From the NCBI GenBank assembly GCA_021791815.1, contig JAJYVV010000014.1, forward strand, positions 1 through 41,426: a DNA stretch of 41,426 nt, in the 5' to 3' direction. The translations under genes and the position numbers were made by a program. The notes under the pieces are model-generated. The model did no database searches and was not told where the DNA came from. It worked only from the letters and a program-made list of their open reading frames with translations. Positions 24,547-34,404 of the stretch are shown here, in pieces. Each line of letters starts with the position of its first letter. Position 1 is the stretch's first letter. Source of the stretch: Bacillota bacterium. Lineage in GTDB: Bacteria; Bacillota; Sulfobacillia; RBS10-35; JAJYVN01.

Positions 24547-25785
24547 GTGGTGTCGCGCCGCGCCGCCGCCGCGGGCGGATTGGCCCTGGTCCTCGTCACG
24601 GCGCTCCTCACATGGCGGATCGTCACCGCCTTTCCGGGCGGCCTCTCGGGCCCGCGGGGCGAGGGCGCCGCCGTGGCGGCCGTCGCGTCGGGTCTGCGCG
24701 TCATTGAGCGACGTTCGCTCGTTCCTCCCAATCCCCAGCGGTTGGCGGCCGCGGTCCTCGAAGCCGCCGTATCGTCGCTGCGCGACCCCCACTCGAGCTA
24801 CCTGGGTCCGGCCGCGTACGCCGCGTTGCGCGGGGCGGCCGCCGGGCGATACAGCGGCGTGGGGATCGCGGTTGTCCAGGATGCGGCGGGTTATCCGGTC
24901 GTGGACCGCGTGGTGGCCGGCTCGCCGGCCGCGCTGGCCGCACCCCGGGGGGCGCCGCCCGGCAGGGCCCCCGGTCTGCGCCCCGGGGACCGGCTTCTTT
25001 CCGTCAACGGCCGGTCGATCGTCGGCACCGATGGGGCCACGGTCCGCGCGCTCCTCGCCGGGCCCGCGGGTACGGAGGTCACGCTGCGCATCCTCCGCCC
25101 GGCGCGCGCGCGGCCGGCGGCCGCCGAGCAGCTCACGTTCACGATGGTGCGCAGGGTCCTGACGGTGTCGGCCTTGACCTGGCGGGCGCTGCCCGGCGGC
25201 GTCGGCGACATCGCGATCGCCGCGTTCAACGCCCGGACGCCCCTGGAGATGGCGTCGGCCGTGCGGGCGCTGCGGGCGCGGCACGTCACGGGGATGGTCA
25301 TCGACCTGCGTGACGACCCGGGCGGCCTCGTCAGCGCCGCCGAGCAGGTGGCCCGCTACCTCCTCCCCGGCGGCGTGGTGGCGTACCTGCAGCCGCGCAG
25401 CGGCGTCCGGGTGCCGCTCCCCGTGCCACGCCCCCTGTTGCCGCTCGGCGTGCCCTACGTCGTCCTCGTCAACGGCTACAGCGCGTCGGCCGCCGAACTG
25501 CTCGCCGCCGCCGTGCAGGACGACCGCGCGGCGCCTCTGGTCGGGGAGCGTACGTTCGGCAAGGGCAGCGTGCAGCAGATCTTTCCCCTCCCCGGCGGCG
25601 GCGCCCTCAAGCTGACCGTCGCCCACTACATCACCCCCGGAGGCCGCGACGTCGACGCCGTCGGCGTCCGGCCGGACGTGGAGGTCGCCTTCCCGCGGGC
25701 CACTCCCGCCCGCCTCGGACACCTGGCCACCGACCCGCAGTTGGCCGCCGCCGTCGCCCTGCTTGCGCGGAAGGCCGCGGCGTGA
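24547..25785 (+). CDS. S41 family carboxy-terminal processing protease
   Basis: A membrane-anchored serine protease of the CtpA/CtpB type acting outside the cell on proteins or division/wall hydrolases. From the chosen start (412 residues): an N-terminal anchor helix (GGLALVLVTALLTWRIV), a PDZ domain (about 95-195, GIAVVQD through GDRLLSVNG), and the S41 catalytic core with IDLRDDPGG, nucleophile Ser314 (YSASAAEL) and Lys339 (FGKGSVQQ). Their spacing is 25 residues, as in E. coli Prc (S452/K477). The frame is open back to GTG 24403, but GTG 24547 (or 24550) has a strong GGAAGGGGG nine bases before it. Following ftsEX is its usual Firmicutes location. Confidence 0.92.
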   Translation: MVSRRAAAAGGLALVLVTALLTWRIVTAFPGGLSGPRGEGAAVAAVASGLRVIERRSLVPPNPQRLAAAVLEAAVSSLRDPHSSYLGPAAYAALRGAAAGRYSGVGIAVVQDAAGYPVVDRVVAGSPAALAAPRGAPPGRAPGLRPGDRLLSVNGRSIVGTDGATVRALLAGPAGTEVTLRILRPARARPAAAEQLTFTMVRRVLTVSALTWRALPGGVGDIAIAAFNARTPLEMASAVRALRARHVTGMVIDLRDDPGGLVSAAEQVARYLLPGGVVAYLQPRSGVRVPLPVPRPLLPLGVPYVVLVNGYSASAAELLAAAVQDDRAAPLVGERTFGKGSVQQIFPLPGGGALKLTVAHYITPGGRDVDAVGVRPDVEVAFPRATPARLGHLATDPQLAAAVALLARKAAA

Positions 25786-25845
25786 CGGGCGCGGGAAGGC
25801 TGCGTCGGCGGCAGGGCCCCAAGGAGCCGCGAGGGGGGATGGCGC

Positions 25846-26730
25846 GTGCAGGCGCCGGGCGCGGGAGCGGAGGCGCCGGTCGGCTCGGGGCTGCGCAGAG
25901 CCCTGGATGCGCTGGCGGCGCGGGCCGAGGCCTCTGGAGGACGCATGGCCGTGGTGGTCTGCCACCACGAGCGGGGGCAGCGCTACGAAAGGCGCGCGGC
26001 CGAGTCGTTCGTAGCGGCCAGCGTCATCAAGCTGGCCGTGCTGGTCGCGGCCCACGCCGCCGCCGCGGAGGGCCGCCTGCCCTTCCACCGGTGGGTGCGG
26101 CTGCGGCCGGAGGACCAGGTCACCGGGTCGGGCGTGCTGCAGCTGCTGTCCCCCGGCCTCCGCCTCCCGGTGCGCGACCTCGTGGAGCTGATGATCGCGC
26201 AGAGCGACAACGCGGCCACCAACATGCTCCTCGAGCGGATCGGGCTGGACGCGGTCGCCCGGCTCCTGGAGGGCGCCGGCCTCCGCGGGACGCGACTGCG
26301 CCGCCCGCTCCAGGTCGTGCCGGCTGGGCCCTCGGAGCCCAACGTCACGACCGCGGCGGACACCGCGGCGCTGCTGCGGCTCATCGCCGACGGTCGCGCG
26401 GTCTCGTTCGAGGCCTCGCGCCGCATGGTGGCCACCCTCAAGCGGCAGCAGGTCGCCCACGGCCTCCCGGCGCTCCTGCCCGATCCCCGTCCCCCGTCGG
26501 GCTTCGGCGTGGTGCCCCGGTGGGAACTCGCGCACAAGACCGGCGGCGTGCCCGGCTACCAGCACGACGCCGGTCTCCTCTACCTCCCGGGCCAGACGGT
26601 CACCATCGCGGTCCTGACGCAGGGTTGCGGGTCCGCATCGGATGCGCGGGCCACGATCGCGCGCGTGGGGCTCGCGGTCTTCCGGGCCTTTGGCGATCGC
26701 GGGGCCGGGCGGGCGCCGGGCCGGGTCTAG
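25846..26730 (+). CDS. Class A beta-lactamase-fold serine hydrolase
   Basis: A 294-residue protein of the serine beta-lactamase / penicillin-binding superfamily. The three active-site elements are present: SxxK (Ser59-Val-Ile-Lys62), SDN (120-122) and KTG (231-233). The class A omega-loop ExxxN is not clear (SEPN occurs), so beta-lactam hydrolysis is uncertain; an esterase or DD-peptidase-like activity is also possible. No signal peptide is visible from the GTG start at 25846, which has GAGGGGGG seven bases upstream, and the export route is unclear. It lies 60 bases after the protease gene on the same strand and is probably the last gene of the ftsEX group. Confidence 0.85.
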   Translation: MQAPGAGAEAPVGSGLRRALDALAARAEASGGRMAVVVCHHERGQRYERRAAESFVAASVIKLAVLVAAHAAAAEGRLPFHRWVRLRPEDQVTGSGVLQLLSPGLRLPVRDLVELMIAQSDNAATNMLLERIGLDAVARLLEGAGLRGTRLRRPLQVVPAGPSEPNVTTAADTAALLRLIADGRAVSFEASRRMVATLKRQQVAHGLPALLPDPRPPSGFGVVPRWELAHKTGGVPGYQHDAGLLYLPGQTVTIAVLTQGCGSASDARATIARVGLAVFRAFGDRGAGRAPGRV

Positions 26731-26791
26731 CGGCAATGCCGATGCCATGACGGTGGCCAGCCAGGGCTGCCCTTGGCGCATAAACGAGCGG

Positions 26792-26820
26792 TTGACAAAA
26801 TGCGCCACGTCCGCTGCGAT
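26792..26820 (+). promoter_or_regulatory. Possible promoter of the DUF4338 remnant
   Basis: A perfect TTGACA (26792-26797) is followed after 17 bases by TGCGAT (26815-26820), a poor -10 match. The remnant's likely ATG (26800) lies inside this span, so either the promoter would make a leaderless or N-truncated product, or the match is chance. Low confidence. Confidence 0.2.
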
Positions 26821-27366
26821 GGGAACAGGGCACCGCACCGGACGATCCTCCAACGGCTCGATGCGGTCGAGTTCGTGCAGCGCTTGTATGACCCGGACCC
26901 CGACCTGCACCGCACCGAGTGGGCCGACCGTCTTTGCGATCGGTTTGGACTGGACGATCCCCTGGGCCGCAGGCGCCGCACCGGCTGTTTGAAGGCGCTG
27001 AGGATGCTGCAGGCGAAGGGATACTTGCGGTTGCCTCCGCCGCGCGCCAGGACGGCGCCGGGCGCGCCGCGGCGCCCGGGCAGCAGTGTCGCGCCCGCCG
27101 CGCACGTGCCCGATACGGCCGGGGCGATCCGCGCTCTGACGTTGGTTTTGGTGCAGAGCGACGAACAGATGCGCATCTGGAACGAGCTGTTCGAGACCGG
27201 GCGTCCCCGCGGCGCGGGGCCTTTGGTGGGACGCCAACTCCGTTACCCGATCGGCTCGGCGCACGGGCGGTTGGGCGGTGCGGCCGTTGCCTCGGCCGCG
27301 CTGCACCTGCAGGATCGAGACCGCTGGATCGGCTGGGACCAAGCGCGCCATTGGGACCGGGTGGTG
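26800..27366 (+). pseudogene. Truncated DUF4338/DruA-like gene
   Basis: The first 190 residues resemble DUF4338 proteins, the family of Druantia DruA and of transposon-associated proteins. There is a helical N-terminal region with EWADRLCDRFGL...GCLKALRMLQAKGYLRLPP, then LVGRQLRYPIGS, and the hallmark RDRWIGWD. In intact members this is followed by 'VVNN.RFLILPW' and further conserved blocks; none appears in any frame. The similarity stops near 27366, where a TnpB-like tail begins in another frame. It is therefore a 3'-deleted remnant. ATG 26800 is a plausible start, with TTG 26773 also in frame. Base composition is a little less G+C-rich than its neighbours. Confidence 0.65.
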
Positions 27367-27724
27367 GGTCTCCGTCGCTGGCAAGGTGCTCGCCCATGTG
27401 CGACACCTGGCCCTATGTCACGGGATCCTGGTGGTCGAACGGAACGCAGGCTGGACCAGTCCAGCCTGCCCGCACTGCGGCCATCTCGGGGAGAGGTTCT
27501 CACCCGATGGACGCGGCTATCCGAGCCGCTTCCGCTGCGGGCACGGGGGCTGGACCGGCGATGCGAACATCGCGGCGGCCCTGAATCGGAAGCGGACGTG
27601 GGACCGGACTTTCCGATACCCCGCCGCGGAAGAGCGGAAGGCCGTCGAAGCAAGCCGCCGAGAGGGCTCCCCGGAAACGGCGGGGGCCAACGTCAGACGG
27701 TCGACGGATGCCCCTGCGGCCTGA
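27362..27724 (+). pseudogene. C-terminal fragment of a TnpB/OrfB-like transposon nuclease
   Basis: About 120 residues resemble the end of IS200/IS605-type TnpB: GILVVERNAGWTSPACPHCG, then RFRCGHGGWTGDANIAAALN. This is the zinc ribbon plus the final RuvC motif with the catalytic Asp (GDAN). In an intact ribbon the second half reads CxxCG; here it is CGHGG, so the fourth cysteine is lost. The N-terminal about 250 residues of a TnpB are absent. It abuts the DUF4338 remnant out of frame. The fragment is surely non-functional as a nuclease. Confidence 0.7.
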
Positions 27725-27749
27725 TGCGCTCTGGGCTGGCTCGCAAGGG

Positions 27750-27769
27750 CCAGCCCCTGGTGGGGCTGG
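27750..27769 (+). repeat. Hairpin downstream of the TnpB tail
   Basis: CCAGCCCC (27750-27757) pairs perfectly with GGGGCTGG (27762-27769) around TGGT. It lies 25 bases after the fragment's stop. In TnpB elements the region at and beyond the tnpB 3' end encodes the omega-RNA scaffold, so this stem could be a relic of it; a simple terminator-like stem is the alternative. Confidence 0.4.
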
Positions 27770-27897
27770 TTGCGGGCGGTGCGTGAGGGGTACAGGGGCT
27801 TGCCCTGAGAGGCGCACAGCGACTCCCTGCCGGCGGTCCGTGGCCTTCGGGTGCCCGAAGCGGACTTCCATCCTCGCCAGGGGCGGTACGAACGGCG

Positions 27898-27919
27898 GGT
27901 GTCGACAACCGCTGACACC
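27898..27919. repeat. Imperfect palindrome, possible element end
   Basis: GGTGTC (27898-27903) and GACACC (27914-27919) form a six-pair stem with a ten-base loop, about 35 bases before the DinB gene's 3' end. IS200/IS605 ends carry short hairpins, so this could mark the right end of the decayed element. The 27770-27954 stretch holds no other feature that I can support. Confidence 0.25.
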
Positions 27920-27954
27920 ACCAGACTCCGGACCGTGCCGGAGCGGTGCCCGCT

Positions 27955-28479
27955 CTACGGAACGGTCCCTTCCGGCGGGGTCCCCGCCCCCGCCGGGTCG
28001 GCCGCGGCGAAAAGTTCCCGCAGGCGCGTCATGTGCCGGCGCTCATGCCGCACGAAGCCGCGGGCGACATCGAGCAGCGTCCGCCGCCCCGAATCGGGGT
28101 GGATGCCCACGCGTTCCCAGGCCTCCGGCGGCAGGGCGGCGAGGCGCGCGACCATGTGCTTGCGGGCCAGGGTGTATGCGCCCAGAGCCACCCGCGGGTC
28201 CTGGTGGCGGTGCCGGTGCTCGAGCGCGCGCCAGTCGGGCTCGGCCGGGCAGAGGGTCGGCCCGTCCTCGGCCAGGATGCGGGCCACCCGCGCCGTCCAG
28301 TGCAGGTTGAACTCCAGGTCGGCGAGGTGGGCGACGATCTCTCTCGCCGTCCACCCCGCCTGGGTCGGATCCCGGAAGTCCCACGTGGCATCCGGCGCGC
28401 GGTTCACCAGTCGGGCCAGCGCCGCCGGTCCGCCGGCCAGATCGGAGAGCACCTCGCGGATCTCCGCCTCCGCCGGCAC
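27955..28479 (-). CDS. DinB-like (DinB_2) family protein
   Basis: A 174-residue four-helix-bundle protein of the DinB/YfiT superfamily. Histidines that usually bind a metal are in place: AREIVAHLADLE, then HRHRHQDPR and the C-terminal RHERRHMTRL. These proteins act as metal-dependent thiol transferases or have no known activity; the substrate is unknown. The start is GTG 28479, with GGGGGAG eight bases upstream; longer forms would run into the fucosidase gene. It follows that gene by 37 bases on the same strand and is probably in one transcript. Confidence 0.82.
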   Translation of the reverse strand: MPAEAEIREVLSDLAGGPAALARLVNRAPDATWDFRDPTQAGWTAREIVAHLADLEFNLHWTARVARILAEDGPTLCPAEPDWRALEHRHRHQDPRVALGAYTLARKHMVARLAALPPEAWERVGIHPDSGRRTLLDVARGFVRHERRHMTRLRELFAAADPAGAGTPPEGTVP

Positions 28480-28516
28480 GTCCCGCTCTCCCCCGCTCCC
28501 GCCGCCGGCCACCGCC

Positions 28517-29962
28517 TCACTGCCCCGCCGGGGAGATCCGCAGGGACCACGCGTGCTCGCCGGGCGCGTCCGCGGGCCACTGGACGTGCAGGCCGTCGGC
28601 GTCGCGCGACCAGGTGAGCGGTGCCGCGCCGCCCAGGAGGTCGACCTTGCCGATCGCGCGCCGGTGGAGGCCCGTGCCCGTGCCCAGGGATCGGATCGTG
28701 ACGGTCGGGCCGTCGGGCCGGCCCAGCACGATGGCGTAGAGGGTGTCCCCGCGCGTGGTGAAGCGGATGTCGCGGCCGGTGAAGGCACCGCGCCTCGTGT
28801 CCGTGAAGCCGCCCTCGGCGACGTCGGTCGGGCCCTCGCCGAAGACCTTCCACGGCCGCGTGCCGTAGATCGCCGGGCCGTTCACCCCCAGCCACCGCCC
28901 GATGCCGAGCAGGAGGTCCACCTCCGGTTCGGGGATCGTGCCGTCCGGCCGGGGTCCGATGTTCAGCAGGAGGGCGCCGTTCTTGCTCACGATGTCGACC
29001 AGGTCGCCGACGAGGGATCCCACGGGCTTGTAGTCCTGGTTCTGGACGTACCCCCAGGAGTTCCGGGAGACCGAGGTGTCCGTTTGCCACAGCAGCGGGC
29101 GGACGTCGCCCGCCTGCCCTCGTTCGATGTCGTACACGGCGGTGCCGTCCGCGAACGCGCGGTTCTTGTAGTTGACCGCCACGCCGCGCCTCCACTGCGC
29201 GGCGCGGTTGTAGTAATAGGCGGCGAAGAGCGGCAGGTACGGCCGGAAGGCGGGCTGCTCGATCCACCAGTCGAACCACACGATCTGCGGCTCATAGCGG
29301 TCGACCAGCTCGCAGGTGCGCAGCAGCCAGTCCTCCAGGAACGCCTCGTCGGGCGGCAGCGCCTCGGGCTGCGCCGGCCCGTAGAGGCCGGCGTACCGGG
29401 GATCCCGCACGTCGGACTCTCCGCGCATCCCGGGTTCGAAGAACCACCAATGCTCGGCGCGGTGGGTGGACAGCCCGAACACGAGCCACTGCCGCCGGAC
29501 CGCCGCCGCGAGCTCGCCGATCACGTCGCGCTTCGGCCCCATGCGCACGGCGTTCCATTCGGACCACGAGCAGTCGTACATGGCGAAGCCGTCATGGTGC
29601 TCCGCGACGGGCACCACGAACCGCGCGCCCGCGCGCCGGAACAACCCGGCCCACTGATCCGCGTCGAACCGATCGGCGGTGAAGCGCGGGATGAAATCCT
29701 TGTACCCGAAGGTGGCCTGCGGCCCGTGCGTGGAGGCGTGGTGGTCGAACTCGGCGCTGCCCTGCCGGTACATGTTCCGCGGGTACCACTCGTTGCCGAA
29801 CGCCGGGACCGCATAGACGCCCCAGTGGATGAAGATGCCGAACTTCCCGTCGGCGTACCACTCCGGGACCCGATACCCGGCGAGCGATTCCCACGACGGT
29901 TGGAACGGACCCGCCGCCGCGACCTGCTCGACGTGCGCCCGCGCGTCCGCGGCCCGGCTCAC
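28517..29962 (-). CDS. Alpha-L-fucosidase, glycoside hydrolase family 29
   Basis: A 481-residue retaining alpha-L-fucosidase that removes fucose from glycans. Family blocks are clear: KFGIFIHWGVYAVP near the N-terminus, AEHHDGFAMYDCSWSEWN, the nucleophile region IVWFDWWIEQ (Asp231), and LLLNIGPRPDGTIPE. A C-terminal beta domain (about 385-481) follows the barrel. There is no signal peptide, so it would act on imported oligosaccharides or glycosides. The start is GTG 29962, with GGGAGGG six bases upstream. The 140 bases before it separate it from the aquaporin gene; no clear promoter was found there. Confidence 0.93.
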   Translation of the reverse strand: MSRAADARAHVEQVAAAGPFQPSWESLAGYRVPEWYADGKFGIFIHWGVYAVPAFGNEWYPRNMYRQGSAEFDHHASTHGPQATFGYKDFIPRFTADRFDADQWAGLFRRAGARFVVPVAEHHDGFAMYDCSWSEWNAVRMGPKRDVIGELAAAVRRQWLVFGLSTHRAEHWWFFEPGMRGESDVRDPRYAGLYGPAQPEALPPDEAFLEDWLLRTCELVDRYEPQIVWFDWWIEQPAFRPYLPLFAAYYYNRAAQWRRGVAVNYKNRAFADGTAVYDIERGQAGDVRPLLWQTDTSVSRNSWGYVQNQDYKPVGSLVGDLVDIVSKNGALLLNIGPRPDGTIPEPEVDLLLGIGRWLGVNGPAIYGTRPWKVFGEGPTDVAEGGFTDTRRGAFTGRDIRFTTRGDTLYAIVLGRPDGPTVTIRSLGTGTGLHRRAIGKVDLLGGAAPLTWSRDADGLHVQWPADAPGEHAWSLRISPAGQ

Positions 29963-30102
29963 GTGACGCCCTCCCTGCCCGCATGCAAGGCCCGTCCGGC
30001 GGTGCGCCGGGCATCGGCGGTCGGGCGCAGGCGTGCGCCCCGATCCTTTGCGCGGCGCGCCGCACGCTCCTGCAGACCGCCGCATGATCGGAGGGCGCCG
30101 GT

Positions 30103-30930
30103 TCAGCCCGTCCGGCGGACGCGCAGCGCCGCGGCGGCCGGGCTGTCCGCGGCGGGTCCGTGGAACCGGGCCAGCGGGTCGTGGGCGTGGTGGGCCAGCT
30201 TGGCCACATGCACGCGCCCCGGACGAACCGTCGCGAACGCGGCGAGGGCCGCGCCCACCGAGGGGCCCAGGATGTAGATCCACATCTGGGGCAGGGCGTG
30301 GGCCACCAGGGCGGGGCCGAACGAACGGGCCGGGTTCATGGACGCCCCGCTGAACGGCGCCTCCAGTCCGACCACGAGCGAGACCAGGGGCGGGATGGCG
30401 GCGGGCGTGAACCGCCGCAGTCGAGGGTGGCCCGAAAACCAGAGGATCAACCCCACGAGCGCGAACGTGGCCGCCACCTCGCCCGCGACGGCGCCCCACG
30501 GCCCGGCGGAGGCCGACGGCAGGGTGGCCCCGAACCGCACCGCTCGGCCGGCGGCGCCCCAGGCCGCGGGCAGGGCGGCGGCGCCCAGCACGGCGCCGAT
30601 CACCTGCGCCGCGCTATACAGGGCGGCGTCGGCCGCCCCCAGACTGCCGGCCAGCCAGAACCCCCAGGACAGGACCGGGTCCAGGTGCGCCCCGGAGACC
30701 CGCCCCACGGGAGACAGGGCCAGCAGGGCCCCCGTGCCACCGAACAGGAATCCGGTGAGCAGACGGCGGGCGAGCGCGCCCGGCAGGGCGTGCGCCACCG
30801 CCAAGCCCGGCGCGAAGTCCGCGATGACGAAGGACAGCCCCACGAAGACCAGGAGCGCCGTCCCGACGAGTTCCGCGGCGTAGGCCCGCCAGTGCGGGAC
30901 CCAGCGCGACCCGCCCGCCCGCGGCTTCAC
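30103..30930 (-). CDS. Aquaporin/glycerol-facilitator (MIP) family channel
   Basis: A 275-residue membrane channel with six spans and two re-entrant loops. The second signature is standard (GASMNPARSFGP, Asn199). The first is altered: GAHLDPVLS, with Asp84 where nearly all aquaporins have the Asn of NPA, and Val where Ala is expected. The arginine after the second motif is kept. The change puts an acidic side chain in the pore centre and may alter selectivity. The GTG start at 30930 overlaps the stop of the upstream oxidase gene by 4 bases (GTGA), so translation is coupled. Confidence 0.9.
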   Translation of the reverse strand: MKPRAGGSRWVPHWRAYAAELVGTALLVFVGLSFVIADFAPGLAVAHALPGALARRLLTGFLFGGTGALLALSPVGRVSGAHLDPVLSWGFWLAGSLGAADAALYSAAQVIGAVLGAAALPAAWGAAGRAVRFGATLPSASAGPWGAVAGEVAATFALVGLILWFSGHPRLRRFTPAAIPPLVSLVVGLEAPFSGASMNPARSFGPALVAHALPQMWIYILGPSVGAALAAFATVRPGRVHVAKLAHHAHDPLARFHGPAADSPAAAALRVRRTG

Positions 30931-32138
30931 GGGCGTGGCCCCGCCTCTTCGAGGAGCGCGGCGATGTGCTCGCCGATGGCGAGCGAGGCCGTGGCGGCGG
31001 GCGAGGGGGCGTTGAGGACGTGGAGCGCCCGCTCCGTGCGCAGGAGGCTGAAGTCGTCCAGGAGCGCGCCGTCGGGCCCCACCGCCTGGGCCCGGACCCC
31101 CGCGCCGCCCGGGACCAGGTCGCCGGCCCGGAGGTCGGGCACCATGCGCCGCAGGGCCCGGACGAAGGCCGGCTTCGACCACGAGCGGTGGTACTCCGCC
31201 AGCGCGACGCGCCAGTAGCGGGCCGCGAGGCGGCGGAACCCGCGAAACGCGAGCGTCGCCGAGAGGTCCGTGAGCGACAGGCTGGTCCGGGTGTAGCCCT
31301 CGCGCGCGAAGGCCAGGACGGCGTTCGGCCCGGCCTCGCGCAGCCCGTGCACCGTCCGGGTGAAGTGCACGCCGAGGAAGGGGAAGGCGGGGTCCGGCAC
31401 CGGGTAGACGAGCCCCCGCACGAGGTCGTGGCGTTCCGGCCGGAGCAGGTAATACTCTCCGCGGAAGGGGACGATCCGCACCTCGGGCCGCGCGCCGCAG
31501 CGCGCCGCGACCACGTCCGACTGCAGCCCGGCGCAGTTGACCACAAGCCCGGTCGCCACGGAGCCGGCCCTCGTGCGCAGGAGCCACCCGCCCCCGCTCG
31601 CGTGCCCCGCGAGCAATTCCGCGTTGGGCAGCAGGGCTCCCCCGGCCGCCGCCACGTCCGCCGCCAGCGCCGCGACGACGGCCGGATAGTCGGCGATGCC
31701 GGTCGCCGCCACGTGGAGCGCGGCCACGCTCCGGACGTGCGGCTCCAGTTCCCGCACCTGCCCGGCATCCAGGCGCGTGACCCCGTCGACGCCGTTCGCC
31801 GCGGCGCGGCGCTGCAGCTCATCCAACCGGGCCAGCTCGTCCTCGCCGACGGCCACGATCAGCTTGCCGCACTTCTCGTGGGCGATGCCGCGCTCCGCGC
31901 AGAAGGCCAGCATGCGCCGCGCGCCCTCCACGCAGAGCCGGGCCTTCAGGGATCCGGGCCGGTAGTAGACGCCCGAGTGGATCACGCCGCTGTTGTGCCC
32001 GGACTGGTGCGTCCCAGGGCGCGCCTCCTTCTCCAGGACGCAGACGCGCGCGCGGCCCCGCCGCTGCAGGGCGCGCGCCGTGGCCAGGCCGACGATTCCG
32101 CCGCCGATCACCGCGACGTCCGCGGAGACGTCCGCCAA
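30927..32138 (-). CDS. lhgO: L-2-hydroxyglutarate oxidase (LhgO-like FAD enzyme)
   Basis: A 403-residue FAD-dependent oxidoreductase of the DAO family. It has [17 protein letters not shown] at the N-terminus, [29 protein letters not shown] and VHFTRTVHG, the pattern of LhgO, which oxidises L-2-hydroxyglutarate to 2-oxoglutarate and passes electrons to the membrane quinone pool. The frame is open upstream with ATG at 32153 and 32165. TTG at 32138 is the best start because GGGAGG is seven bases before it and the nucleotide-binding strand follows at once. It is the first gene of a coupled pair with the aquaporin and is divergent from uvrB (194 bases between starts). Confidence 0.88.
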   Translation of the reverse strand: MADVSADVAVIGGGIVGLATARALQRRGRARVCVLEKEARPGTHQSGHNSGVIHSGVYYRPGSLKARLCVEGARRMLAFCAERGIAHEKCGKLIVAVGEDELARLDELQRRAAANGVDGVTRLDAGQVRELEPHVRSVAALHVAATGIADYPAVVAALAADVAAAGGALLPNAELLAGHASGGGWLLRTRAGSVATGLVVNCAGLQSDVVAARCGARPEVRIVPFRGEYYLLRPERHDLVRGLVYPVPDPAFPFLGVHFTRTVHGLREAGPNAVLAFAREGYTRTSLSLTDLSATLAFRGFRRLAARYWRVALAEYHRSWSKPAFVRALRRMVPDLRAGDLVPGGAGVRAQAVGPDGALLDDFSLLRTERALHVLNAPSPAATASLAIGEHIAALLEEAGPRP

Positions 32139-32332
32139 GACCCGGCCTCCCATCCGCCGCCCCATCGCGCCCGCCCCAGTTCGCCCTCGACCCCGCGGCA
32201 CCCTGGCGGCAGCCCGGGCGGGGCTTGCCCCGGAAGGGGAGTTGGCGCGGCGACAGAGAAGTCCGAGGGCTGGCGCCCGTCGGGCATGATGGGACGCAGA
32301 TGCCGGCCGCAACGAACGGAGGCGGACGCGCC

Positions 32333-34390
<2,058 letters not shown>

Positions 34391-34404
34391 GGCGACGTCG
34401 GCGC

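Noticed and set aside
23077-27384. Minus-strand open frame of about 1,435 codons
   Set aside because: It is the mirror of ftsX, the protease and the hydrolase. Long antisense frames arise from strong G/C third positions. It shows no domain motif and is low-complexity Arg/Gly/Ala/Pro.
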